Below, piece by piece: positions 10,658-18,940 of a stretch of 43,028 bases of DNA (positions within the stretch are counted from its first letter, which is position 1; each line of letters begins with the position of its first letter). A model generated the notes under the pieces. It saw only the letters and a program-made list of their open reading frames with translations. It was not told the DNA's origin and searched no databases. The DNA comes from Actinomycetospora sp. TBRC 11914 (GTDB lineage Bacteria; Actinomycetota; Actinomycetes; Mycobacteriales; Pseudonocardiaceae), in assembly GCF_012933465.1 (NCBI RefSeq), contig NZ_JABBND010000032.1:1-43028 (forward strand). Direction: 5' to 3'. Both the position numbers and the translations under genes were made by a program.

Positions 10658-11137
10658 ATGGGCTCGTTCGACGTGCCGCTCGACGACGAGCGCACCCAGC
10701 TCGACGCGTTCGTCGAGGAGTACCGCGGCGCCCTCGAAGCCGCCCTCACCGGGCTGTCCGAAGAGCAGGCCCGTCGTCGCCTGGTCCCGTCGGCGACGAC
10801 GCTGCTGGGCCTCGTCAAGCACGTGACCTGGATGCAGCGGGTGTGGTTCGAGGAGTGCGTCGGCGGGACATCGCGTCGGGAGCTCGGCCTGGTGAGCAGC
10901 CCGGACGAGTCGTTCCGGCTCACCGACGCCGACACCGTCGCCTCGGTCACCGCCGCGCACCGGGACGCCTGCGCGACGGCCCGGGCGGCGGTCGCCGACC
11001 TGCCGCTGGATGCGGTCTTGACCGGCCACCGGTCCGGGCCCCGCACGCTGCGCTGGGTCTACCTGCAGGTCCTGCGGGAGCTGGCCCACCACTGCGGGCA
11101 CGCCGACATCCTGCGCGAACAGGTCCTGGCCGGTTAA
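10658..11137 (+). CDS. DinB-superfamily protein (DUF664-like)
   Basis: This 159-aa four-helix-bundle protein has the DinB/YfiT metal triad pattern: His55 in LGLVKHVTWMQRVWF, and His144/His148 in ELAHHCGHADILREQ. DinB-like proteins bind a divalent metal and include thiol transferases using mycothiol or bacillithiol, which suits an actinobacterium; the substrate here is unknown. The ATG at 10658 follows the membrane-protein gene by 21 bases. The stop overlaps the convergent TetR stop by a few bases (11134-11137), so transcription from the two sides collides here. Confidence 0.85.
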   Translation: MGSFDVPLDDERTQLDAFVEEYRGALEAALTGLSEEQARRRLVPSATTLLGLVKHVTWMQRVWFEECVGGTSRRELGLVSSPDESFRLTDADTVASVTAAHRDACATARAAVADLPLDAVLTGHRSGPRTLRWVYLQVLRELAHHCGHADILREQVLAG

Positions 11138-11739
11138 GCGCGCGGCCCGATCCCGGCGAGCCGGAGGTAGGCGTCCCCGACCTGGCGGGCGAGCTCCTCG
11201 AGCCGGCCGGGATCGTCGGCGGCGATCTCGGCGGCACGGGCGACGATCCCGGTCACCGCGTGGGAGAGATCCTCGGGCGGGAGCGCGGGGTCGGCCGCCC
11301 CGGACGCGACCAGGCGCTCGAGGAACCTGGTGTTGCGGCGCTCGGCGCGGGCGACGATGTCGTCGCGCAGGGCCCGCACCGCGGGGTCGGCCAGGGCCTG
11401 GTGGGCGATCACGGTGAGCACGCCGCGGTGGCGCGTCCAGGCGGCGAGGTAGGCGGCCATCGCCTCGCGCACGGTGCGCTCCGGCGACGACGTGTCGACG
11501 TGCTCCTGCAGTTCGAGGAACTCCTGGCGCACGCGGTCGGCGAGCGCGCGGAACACCTCGTCCTTCGAGGCGAAGTAGGCGTAGACAGTCGGGCGGGTGA
11601 CGCCGGCCTCCGTGGCCAGCACGCCGATGGTGGTGCCCTCGTGGCCGTGCGCGCAGAACGCGACCTCGGCCGCGTCGAGCAGGCGCTCCCGCCGGTCCTC
11701 CTCGGCGAGCGCCCGACCACCCAGGCCACGACTTGACAC
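11134..11739 (-). CDS. TetR-family transcriptional regulator
   Basis: A 201-aa protein with an N-terminal helix-turn-helix: RERLLDAAEVAFCAHGHEGTT leading to LATEAGVTRPTVYAYFASKDEVF, the classic TetR recognition helix (PTVYxYFxSKDE). The C-terminal part is the variable ligand-binding and dimer domain. The GTG at 11737-11739 is preferred; the longer frame to 11781 would overlap the start of the divergent ligase gene. It is transcribed away from the ligase-carboxylase operon across a 40-base gap containing a symmetric operator. By the usual TetR logic it probably represses that operon and itself, with an acyl-CoA or acid as a plausible inducer (inference). Confidence 0.9.
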   Translation of the reverse strand: MSSRGLGGRALAEEDRRERLLDAAEVAFCAHGHEGTTIGVLATEAGVTRPTVYAYFASKDEVFRALADRVRQEFLELQEHVDTSSPERTVREAMAAYLAAWTRHRGVLTVIAHQALADPAVRALRDDIVARAERRNTRFLERLVASGAADPALPPEDLSHAVTGIVARAAEIAADDPGRLEELARQVGDAYLRLAGIGPRA

Positions 11740-11750
11740 CGTTGTAAAGT
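11731..11750. promoter_or_regulatory. Probable TetR operator with overlapping promoter element
   Basis: The 20 bases read ACTT-G-ACA-CCGTT... with symmetric half-sites ACTTnACA and TGTnAAGT (14 of 20 positions symmetric). A TTGACA that could serve as the -35 of the plus-strand operon lies inside it (11734-11739). It also covers the tetR start codon. The position between divergent genes and the dyad support an operator; no -10 is obvious. Confidence 0.6.
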
Positions 11751-11779
11751 ACCGCCGAGGCCGATCGAGGAGGAAGCCC

Positions 11780-13387
11780 ATGGCCCAGTTCGTGGCGAGC
11801 CGGGCGCTGCCTCCGGTCGAGCAACGGACGCTGCGCGCGGCGTACGACCGCGCGCTGGCCGAGGTCCCCGACGAGCTCGCCCAGCTCGACCGGACCGCGC
11901 GCTACACCACCGCCGAGAGCCACGAGCGCTCGCTGCGGATCGCGGGCGGGCTGGCCGAGCTCGGAGTGGGCCGCCAGGAGCCGGTCGCGGCGCTGCTGGA
12001 CAACTCGCTCGACACCGCGCACGTGTGGTCCGGCCTCGGGCTCGGCGGCATGGTCGAGGTCCCGGTGAACACCGCCTACAAGGGCGGCTTCCTCGCCCAC
12101 GTGCTCAACGACTCGGCGGCGTCGACGCTGGTGGTCGAGGACTCCCACGTCGAGCGGATCGCCCGGATCGCCGGCGACCTCACGGCCCTGCGCACGCTCG
12201 TGGTGCGGGGCGACACCGCGGCGGCCGACGGGCTCGGGCTGCGGGTGGTCGGGTTCGACGAGCTCGTCGCGAGCGAGCCGGCGCCGGTCACGCCGACCGA
12301 CGCCGGCGACCTGATGGCCTACATGTACACCTCGGGGACCACCGGGCTGTCCAAGGGCGTCGAGATCACCCACGCCCACGCCTACACCTACGGCTCGCGG
12401 GAGGACCAGGCCCGCCCGACCCGGGGCGACCGGCTGCTGGTCACGCTGCCGATGTTCCACCTCACCGGCCTCTGGTACGGCATCTACCAGGGGCTCATCC
12501 ACCGGTGCCCGGTGGTGCTCGAGCCGGCGTTCTCGGTGAGCCGGTTCTGGCCGACGGTCCGCGAGCACGGCATCACGGTCACCGTGATGCTCGGGGCGAT
12601 GGCCGAGCTGCTCCAGCAGGTCGAGCCGGGTCCCGACGACGCCGACAACCCCCTCGAGCTGGCGATCATGGCGCCGCTCGCCAGCGACGTCGCCGGCTTC
12701 CGGCGCCGCTTCGGGATCGACCTCGCCGCGGTCTACGGGATGAGCGAGGTCGGCGCGGTGATGAACGGCCCGCCCGAGACCGTCGTCGGCGGCGAGTGCG
12801 GCTTCGCCCGCGAGGGCTACGACCTGCGCCTGGTCGACCCGGACGGCGCCGAGGTGCCCACCGGCACCGTCGGCGAGCTGTGGGTCCACCCCGAGGACCC
12901 GCGGCTGGTCATGCGCGGCTACCACGGCCTGCCGGCGAAGACGGCCGAGACCCTCGTCGACGGCTGGGTGCACACCGGCGACGCGTTCCGCCAGGACGAC
13001 GCGGGCCGCTTCTTCTTCTCCGACCGCATGAAGGACGCCCTGCGCCGCCGCGGCGAGAACGTGTCCAGCTTCGAGGTCGAACGGGTCATCAACGAGCACC
13101 CGGACGTCTACGAGAGCGCCGTCGTCGCCGTCCCCTCCGCGCTGACCGAGGACGACATCAAGGCCGTCGTCGTGCCCCGCGAGGGACGGGTGGTCGACCC
13201 CCGCGCGCTGAGCGAGTTCCTCATCGACCGGCTGCCCTACTTCATGGTGCCGCGCTACCTCGAGTTTCTCGACGAGCTGCCCAAGACCCCGACCCAGAAG
13301 GTCCACAAGCATCTGCTGCGCGAGACCGGCGCGACCGGGTGGGACCGCGAGGCCGCCGGGATCACGCTGCGCCGGAGCGACGCGTGA
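11780..13387 (+). CDS. AMP-forming acyl-CoA synthetase (ANL superfamily)
   Basis: This 535-aa enzyme activates a carboxylic acid with ATP and CoA. The P-loop-like A3 motif YTSGTTGLSKGVE, the A5 motif YGMSEVG, the hinge region DGWVHTGDAFRQDDAG/FFSDRMKD, and the C-terminal lysine in KTPTQKVHK are all present. Overall style is closest to CaiC-like (crotonobetaine/carnitine-CoA ligase) or medium-chain ligases. The substrate cannot be read from sequence. The ATG at 11780 follows GAGGAGGAAG; an in-frame extension to 11597 runs antisense to tetR and is rejected. The stop overlaps the next gene as GTGA, so ligase and carboxylase are translationally coupled. Confidence 0.92.
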   Translation: MAQFVASRALPPVEQRTLRAAYDRALAEVPDELAQLDRTARYTTAESHERSLRIAGGLAELGVGRQEPVAALLDNSLDTAHVWSGLGLGGMVEVPVNTAYKGGFLAHVLNDSAASTLVVEDSHVERIARIAGDLTALRTLVVRGDTAAADGLGLRVVGFDELVASEPAPVTPTDAGDLMAYMYTSGTTGLSKGVEITHAHAYTYGSREDQARPTRGDRLLVTLPMFHLTGLWYGIYQGLIHRCPVVLEPAFSVSRFWPTVREHGITVTVMLGAMAELLQQVEPGPDDADNPLELAIMAPLASDVAGFRRRFGIDLAAVYGMSEVGAVMNGPPETVVGGECGFAREGYDLRLVDPDGAEVPTGTVGELWVHPEDPRLVMRGYHGLPAKTAETLVDGWVHTGDAFRQDDAGRFFFSDRMKDALRRRGENVSSFEVERVINEHPDVYESAVVAVPSALTEDDIKAVVVPREGRVVDPRALSEFLIDRLPYFMVPRYLEFLDELPKTPTQKVHKHLLRETGATGWDREAAGITLRRSDA

Positions 13388-16300
13388 AGCTGACGGTCGC
13401 CAACCGCGGCGAGATCGCGGTCCGCATCCTCGACACGGCCGCGACGCTCGGGATCCCGACGGTGGCCGTCCACCCCGACGACGACGCGGCCTGCCTGCAC
13501 GTCGCGCGCGCCGACGAGGCCGTCCGGCTGCCCGGGACGGGAGCGGCCGCGTACCTCGACGTCGCCGAGGTCGTGGCCGCCGCGGTGAAGACCGGCGCGA
13601 CGGCGCTGCACCCCGGCTACGGCTTTCTCTCCGAGAACCCCGCGCTCGCCCGCGAGTGCGACGAGCAGGGCATCACCTTCGTCGGCCCGGCCGCCGAGGC
13701 ACTGGAGCTGTTCGGCAGCAAGACCGCTGCCCGCGACCGGGCCCGCGCGGCCGGGGTGCCGGTGCTCGAGGGCACCGCGGCGCCGACCGACCCCGCCACC
13801 GCCCGGGCCTTCCTCGAGGCCCACGGCGCGGTCATGGTCAAGGCCCTCGCCGGCGGCGGCGGCCGGGGGATGCGTCCCGTCGCCGACCCGGCCGACCTCG
13901 CGACGGCGCTGCGGGAGTGCGCGGCGGAGGCGCAGGCAGCCTTCGGCGACGGCGCGGTCTACGTCGAGCAGTACCTGCCCGGCGCCCGGCACGTCGAGGT
14001 GCAGGTCGTCGGCGACGGCACCCGGGCGGTCGCGCTCGGGGACCGCGACTGCAGCGCCCAGCGTCGCCGCCAGAAGCTCGTCGAGATCGCGCCCGCGCCG
14101 GACCTGCCGGGCCGCGACCGGCTGCACGCGATGGCCGTCGCGCTGGTGGGGGAGTACCGCGGCCTCGCGACCGTCGAGTTCCTCGTCGCCGGGGAGGACG
14201 TCGCCTTCCTCGAGGTGAACCCCCGCATCCAGGTCGAGCACACGGTGACCGAGGAGGTCACGGGGCTCGACCTCGTCGAGGTCGGGCTGCGGATCGCCGA
14301 GGGCGCGACCCTCGGCGCGCTCGGCCTCGTCGAGACCCCGGTCAGCCGCGGGACCGCGGTCCAGGTCCGGGTGAACACCGAGACCGTCGAGCCCGACGGC
14401 ACCGTGGTCCCGCACGTCGGCACCCTCGAGCGCTTCGGGCCGCCGACCGGGCCCGGCGTCCGCGTCGACACCCACGCCTACCCCGGCTGGACGGTCAGCC
14501 CCCGCTACGACTCGCTGCTCGCCAAGGTGGTCACCCGCGGGGCCGATCTGGCCGGCGCCGTCGCCCGCGGCCGGCGGGCGCTCGACGACCTCGACGTCGC
14601 CGGGGTCACGACGAACGCCGCACTGCTGCACGCCCTGCTCGGACGCGCCGAGCTCGGCGCGCTCGACACCGGCTTCGTCGACGGCCACCTCGCCGAGCTC
14701 ACCGCCGGCTCGGCACCGAGCGAGCAGCCCGCGGACGCCGACGCCGTCGTCTCCCCGCAGGCCGCCGTCGTGGTGGCGGTGTCGGCCGCCGTCGGGGACC
14801 TCGTGCCCGCCGGCGCGGAGCTCGTCGTCGTCGAGGCCATGAAGATGCAGCACGTCGTGCACAGTCCGCGGCCCGGGCGCATCGCCGCGCTCGACGTGGC
14901 GGTCGGGGACGCGGTGTCGCCGGGCACCGTGCTGGCCCGGCTGCAGCCCTCCGACGCGGCCGCCGAGCTCACCGCGCAGGACACGACCCCCGACCCCGAC
15001 CACGTCCGCGCCGATCTCGCCGAGACCCTGGAGCGCCACCGGGTCGGGCGCGACGAGGCCCGGCCCGACGCCGTCGCGAAGGCCCACGGCAAGGGCCGGC
15101 GAACCGTCCGGGAGAACCTCGCCGACCTGCTCGACCCCGACAGCCTCGTCGAGTACGGCGCCCTGACCGTCGCCGCCCAGCGCCGCCGCCGCGACCTCGA
15201 CGACCTCATCGCGCGCACCCCGGCGGACGGGCTGGTCACCGGCACCGGCACCGTCGGCGGCCTGCCCGTCGCCGTGCTCGCCTACGACTACTCGGTGCTG
15301 GCCGGCACCCAGGGCGTCAACAACCACGCCAAGACCGACCGGCTGTTCACGCTCGCGCTGCGCGAGCGGCTCCCGGTCGTCGTCCTCGCCGAGGGCGGCG
15401 GCGGGCGGCCCGGAGACACCGACACCTGCGCGATCGCGCAGCTCGACGTCCCGTCGTTCCGGCTGGCGGCCGAGCTCCGCGGCACCGTGCCCACCCTCGC
15501 CGTCGTCACCGGGTACTGCTTCGCCGGCAACGCGGCCCTGGCCGGCGCGTGCGACACGATCATCGCCACCGAGGACTCGAGCCTCGGGATGGGCGGTCCC
15601 GCCATGATCGAGGGCGGCGGGCTCGGCGTGGTCGCCCCCTCCGACGTCGGCCCGATCGACGTGCAGTGGGCCAACGGCGTGGTGGACGTGCGCGTGGCCG
15701 ACGACGCGGCCGCCGTCGACGCGGCCCGTCGCTGGCTGGGGTACTTCGGCGGGAGCCGCGGCACCGTCGAGCACGACGACCCGCGGCGGCTGCGCCACCT
15801 CGTGCCCGAGAACCGGCTGCGCTCCTACGCCATCCGCCCCGTGCTGGCGGCGCTCTTCGACACCGACTCCGTCCTCGAGCTCCGCGGCGGGTTCGGGGCG
15901 GGCGTCGTCACCGCGCTCGCCCGCCTCGGCGGGCGGCCGCTCGGCGTGCTCGCCAACAACCCCGAGCACCTCGGCGGGGCGATCGACGGCGACGCCGCGG
16001 ACAAGGCGGCCGGTTTCCTCGAGCTCTGCGAGGCGCGACGGCTCCCGGTGGTCTCGCTGTGCGACACCCCCGGGTTCATGGTCGGTCCCGACGCCGAGCG
16101 CACCGGCACGGTGCGCCGGTTCAGCGCCATGTTCGTGGCCGGGGCCCGGCTCACGGTCCCGCTGGTCACGGTGGTGCTGCGCAAGGGCTACGGGCTCGGC
16201 GCCATGGCGATGGCCGGCGGCGACCTCAAGGCCCCGGCGCTGACGGTCGCGTGGCCCAGCGGCGAGTTCGGCGGGATGGGGCTCGAGGGCGCCGTCCGGC

Positions 16301-16527
16301 TCGGCTACCGCAAGGAGCTGGAGGCGATCACCGACCCCGGCGCGCGGCGCGCCCGGTACGACGAGCTGGTCGCGGAGTACTATGAGCGCGGCAAGGCGCT
16401 CAGCGTCGCGTCGGTCTTCGAGGTCGACGACGTGATCGACCCGGCGGACACCCGCGCCGTCGTCGGGCGGGTCCTCGACCGCCGCGGATCCGCGACGGGC
16501 CACCGAATCGATCTCGGCACCCGCTAG
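13384..16527 (+). CDS. Single-chain biotin-dependent acyl-CoA carboxylase (BC-BCCP-CT)
   Basis: One 1047-aa polypeptide carries all carboxylase activities. Residues 1 to about 445 form biotin carboxylase (VANRGEIAVRI at the start, ATP-grasp VKALAGGGGRGM, EVNPRIQVEHTVTE). Residues about 450-520 form the biotinyl domain, with biotin on Lys487 in EAMKM. Residues about 530-1040 form a two-half carboxyltransferase (oxyanion-hole glycines in GMGGPAMIEGGGLG and RKGYGLGAMAMAGG). Most actinobacterial acyl-CoA carboxylases split these between alpha and beta subunits. This architecture matches the single-chain LCC type described from Mycobacterium avium, which accepts long acyl-CoAs. The GTG start overlaps the ligase stop, implying the ligase product is its substrate. 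Confidence 0.93.
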   Translation: MKLTVANRGEIAVRILDTAATLGIPTVAVHPDDDAACLHVARADEAVRLPGTGAAAYLDVAEVVAAAVKTGATALHPGYGFLSENPALARECDEQGITFVGPAAEALELFGSKTAARDRARAAGVPVLEGTAAPTDPATARAFLEAHGAVMVKALAGGGGRGMRPVADPADLATALRECAAEAQAAFGDGAVYVEQYLPGARHVEVQVVGDGTRAVALGDRDCSAQRRRQKLVEIAPAPDLPGRDRLHAMAVALVGEYRGLATVEFLVAGEDVAFLEVNPRIQVEHTVTEEVTGLDLVEVGLRIAEGATLGALGLVETPVSRGTAVQVRVNTETVEPDGTVVPHVGTLERFGPPTGPGVRVDTHAYPGWTVSPRYDSLLAKVVTRGADLAGAVARGRRALDDLDVAGVTTNAALLHALLGRAELGALDTGFVDGHLAELTAGSAPSEQPADADAVVSPQAAVVVAVSAAVGDLVPAGAELVVVEAMKMQHVVHSPRPGRIAALDVAVGDAVSPGTVLARLQPSDAAAELTAQDTTPDPDHVRADLAETLERHRVGRDEARPDAVAKAHGKGRRTVRENLADLLDPDSLVEYGALTVAAQRRRRDLDDLIARTPADGLVTGTGTVGGLPVAVLAYDYSVLAGTQGVNNHAKTDRLFTLALRERLPVVVLAEGGGGRPGDTDTCAIAQLDVPSFRLAAELRGTVPTLAVVTGYCFAGNAALAGACDTIIATEDSSLGMGGPAMIEGGGLGVVAPSDVGPIDVQWANGVVDVRVADDAAAVDAARRWLGYFGGSRGTVEHDDPRRLRHLVPENRLRSYAIRPVLAALFDTDSVLELRGGFGAGVVTALARLGGRPLGVLANNPEHLGGAIDGDAADKAAGFLELCEARRLPVVSLCDTPGFMVGPDAERTGTVRRFSAMFVAGARLTVPLVTVVLRKGYGLGAMAMAGGDLKAPALTVAWPSGEFGGMGLEGAVRLGYRKELEAITDPGARRARYDELVAEYYERGKALSVASVFEVDDVIDPADTRAVVGRVLDRRGSATGHRIDLGTR

Positions 16528-16572
16528 GGTGAGTCGTCCGGCGAACGCACTGCTGTGAGTGGGGATCGATCG

Positions 16573-17406
16573 ATGGCCGCCTCGAAGACCGGAGACGGTC
16601 GTACGCCCGTCCAGATCGACACCTCGAAGGCGAGCATCGCCCGGGTGTACGACTACGCGCTGGGCGGCAAGGACCACTTCGAGGCCGACCGCCAGACCAT
16701 CGAGGCGGTCCGCAAGGTCGCGCCCGAGGTCCAGCTCCTCGCCGTCGACAACCGTGCGTTCCTCATCCGGGCGCTCCGGTTCCTCGCCAGCCAGACCGAC
16801 GTCGTCCAGTACCTGGACTGCGGGTCCGGGCTGCCCACCGCCGAGAACACCCACCAGGTGGTGCAGCGGCTGCGGCCGGAGTCGCGGGTGGTCTACGTCG
16901 ACAACGACCCCTCGGTGATCGTGCACGGGCGGGCGCTGCTCGAGGACAACGAGCAGACGGTATTCACCGCGGCGGACATCTTCGACCCGCCGAGCGTCCT
17001 CACCGACCCGACCGTCCGCGAGTTCCTCGACTTCGACGAGCCGATCGTGCTCATCCACAACGGCACGATCCACCACTACGACGACCCGACGCGTTCGCCG
17101 CAGGACATCATGGCCGAGTTCGTCGAGGCCCTGCCCTCGGGCTCCTACGTGGTCGTGGCGCACTTCTACGACCCCGAGGACGACGACAGCGCGCTCGCCC
17201 GCCGGATGGAGGACGTGTTCGTCCACAGCCCGATGGGTAGCGGCGTGTTCCGGACGATGGACGAGATCCAGGGGCTGTTCCCGGGCCTCGAGATGGTCGA
17301 GCCCGGCGTCGCGGTCTGCGCCACCTGGTGGCCGGACGGCCCCCTCGTGAAGCCGCTCGCCCCGGCCCAGCGCTGCATCGCGGGCGGGGTCGGCCGCAAG
17401 CCTTGA
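16573..17406 (+). CDS. SAM-dependent methyltransferase, DUF574 (Methyltransf_19) family
   Basis: This 277-aa protein has the family opening SIARVYDYALGGKDHFEADR, the SAM-site region DCGSGLPTAENTHQV followed by VVYVDNDPSVIVHGRALL, and the acidic motif FDEPIVLIHNGTIHHY. The family is expanded in actinobacteria and its substrates are mostly unknown. ATG 16573 is preferred to GTG 16555 because a GGGG ribosome site lies 8 nt before the ATG and none precedes the GTG. It is 45 bases after the carboxylase and overlaps the amidohydrolase start (TTGA), so it belongs to the operon. A scrap of a paralogue lies at 31573-31638. Confidence 0.88.
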   Translation: MAASKTGDGRTPVQIDTSKASIARVYDYALGGKDHFEADRQTIEAVRKVAPEVQLLAVDNRAFLIRALRFLASQTDVVQYLDCGSGLPTAENTHQVVQRLRPESRVVYVDNDPSVIVHGRALLEDNEQTVFTAADIFDPPSVLTDPTVREFLDFDEPIVLIHNGTIHHYDDPTRSPQDIMAEFVEALPSGSYVVVAHFYDPEDDDSALARRMEDVFVHSPMGSGVFRTMDEIQGLFPGLEMVEPGVAVCATWWPDGPLVKPLAPAQRCIAGGVGRKP

Positions 17407-18641
17407 CCGCCCCCGCCTGGCTGTTCACCCACGCCGCGGTGCTCGATCCCGAGACCGCGACGGTGAGCGGGGACCGGCGGGTCCTCGTCGTCGACGGGGT
17501 GGTCAGCGAGGTGGGCGGGGACGACGTCGACTTCTCCGGTGCCCGCCGGGTCGACCTGGCCGGGCGCACCCTGATGCCCGGGCTGATCGACGCGCACGTG
17601 CACGTCACCGCGGCCACCGCCGACCTCTCGGCGCTGCCGCGCCTGCCGTGGTCGTTCACGACGCTGCACGCCGCGGCTGAGCTGCGGGCGATGCTCGCGC
17701 GCGGCGTCACCTCGGCCCGCGATTGCGGCGGCGCCGACCACGGGCTCGTGATGGCCCTGGAGCAGGGTCTGGTGACCGGACCGCGCCTGTTCCACGCCGG
17801 CAAGGCCCTCTCCCAGACCGGCGGCCACGGCGACGTCCGGCAGCCCGGCGACCAGTCGCGCCACGACCCCTACTGCTGCCCCGACTTCGGTCGCATCTGC
17901 GACGGGGTCAGCGAGGTCCGCCGGGCCGCCCGCGACGAGCTGCGCAAGGGCGCCACCCACCTCAAGGCCATGCTCTCCGGCGGGGCGGCCAGCCCGACCG
18001 ACCGCATCGACAGCACCCAGTTCTCCGGCGAGGAGCTCGACGCGATCGTCGAGGAGGCCCGGGCGGCGGACCGCTACGTCGCCGGGCACGCCTACACCCC
18101 GCGGGCGATCCGCCGCGGGCTCGAGCACGGCATCCGCACCATCGAGCACGGCAACTTCCTCGACGACGACACCGCGCCGCGCTTCGCCGAGCACGACGCG
18201 TTCCTCGTCCCCACCCTGGTCACCTACGACGCGCTGGCCCGCGACGGCGCCGCGGCCGGCATGCCGCCCGCGAGCATCGCCAAGATCCTCGAGGTGCGCG
18301 ACGACGGGTTCCGCGGACTCGAGACCGCCCACCGCCACGGTGTGCCGATCGCGTTGGGCACCGACCTGCTCGGGAGCCTGCAGTCCCAACAGCTGCACGA
18401 GCTCACACTTCGGCGCGAGGTGCAGAGCCCGGCCGACGTGCTGCGCTCGGCCACGACCGTCGGCGCCGCGCTGCTCCGGCGCCGGGGCGAGCTCGGCACC
18501 GTCGCGCCCGGCGCCCACGCCGACCTGCTCGTCGTCGACGGCAACCCCCTCGACGACCTCGCGGTGCTCACGCGCCGCGGGCCGGTCGCGGTGTGGCGGG
18601 CCGGGGAGCTGGTCAGCGGTGCCGTGGACGCCCTCGGGTAG
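17403..18641 (+). CDS. Metal-dependent amidohydrolase (imidazolonepropionase-like)
   Basis: The 412-aa protein belongs to the amidohydrolase superfamily. It shows the HxH metal motif LIDAHVHV (His65, His67), a conserved Lys in HLKAMLSGG, downstream His residues in GHAYTP and IEHGNF, and the metal Asp in ALGTDLLG. The small C-terminal beta domain ends ADLLVVDGNPLDDL. The imidazolonepropionase/prolidase-like subgroup includes enzymes cleaving cyclic amides and dipeptides; the substrate here is unknown. The start is TTG 17403, overlapping the methyltransferase TGA; the longer frame to 17328 would overlap that gene by 79 bases. It is the last gene of the operon and of the left core block. Confidence 0.88.
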   Translation: MTAPAWLFTHAAVLDPETATVSGDRRVLVVDGVVSEVGGDDVDFSGARRVDLAGRTLMPGLIDAHVHVTAATADLSALPRLPWSFTTLHAAAELRAMLARGVTSARDCGGADHGLVMALEQGLVTGPRLFHAGKALSQTGGHGDVRQPGDQSRHDPYCCPDFGRICDGVSEVRRAARDELRKGATHLKAMLSGGAASPTDRIDSTQFSGEELDAIVEEARAADRYVAGHAYTPRAIRRGLEHGIRTIEHGNFLDDDTAPRFAEHDAFLVPTLVTYDALARDGAAAGMPPASIAKILEVRDDGFRGLETAHRHGVPIALGTDLLGSLQSQQLHELTLRREVQSPADVLRSATTVGAALLRRRGELGTVAPGAHADLLVVDGNPLDDLAVLTRRGPVAVWRAGELVSGAVDALG

Positions 18642-18940
18642 GTCCACCGACCGTCAACGCCGGCACGAGCATCGCGGCCACACGAGCACGGTTCGTCAGC
18701 CGACCAACCAGCTAAGTGCCGCGATAAGCCCGGTTATCGCGGCACCACGACTCCTGGTCCCAGTGGACGAGGTTCACGACTCCGTCGGTCGACCGCCACA
18801 GCATCTGTGCTGCTCAGCGACACGATCGCGTCGCAGCCAGCATGCGCGGTACGCCCGTCCCTGCAGTCGTTGTGACGTAAACGGTGCCAAAGCAGTTCTC
18901 CGCGACTACGGCCGCTCGACTTGAGCGGAGTCGCAAGTGG
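18642..18940. other. Left edge of the accessory island, no gene seen
   Basis: About 300 bases between the amidohydrolase and the Cys-rich gene (minus strand). They hold palindrome copy 1 and no convincing ORF. Base composition drops on the right of the palindrome. No tRNA fold is recognisable that could have served as an integration target. Confidence 0.6.
18716..18745. repeat. Dif-like palindromic repeat, copy R1 (perfect)
   Basis: The arms GTGCCGCGATAA and TTATCGCGGCAC are perfect 12-bp complements around a 6-bp centre, GCCCGG. Related copies are at 24965-24996 and 30808-30838. It separates core metabolic genes from the defence-like cassette. A role as terminator of the amidohydrolase operon is also possible, but there is no T-tract. 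Confidence 0.9.

Noticed and set aside
13255..17226. A 1323-codon minus-strand open frame opposite the ligase-carboxylase-methyltransferase genes
   Set aside because: It is an antisense shadow. Composition is dominated by Gly, Arg, Asp, Val and His from reversed high-GC codons, it shows no family motif, and it spans several real genes on the other strand.
18642..18940. Possible tRNA gene as island attachment site
   Set aside because: No cloverleaf pattern, T-arm consensus or CCA end could be traced on either strand.
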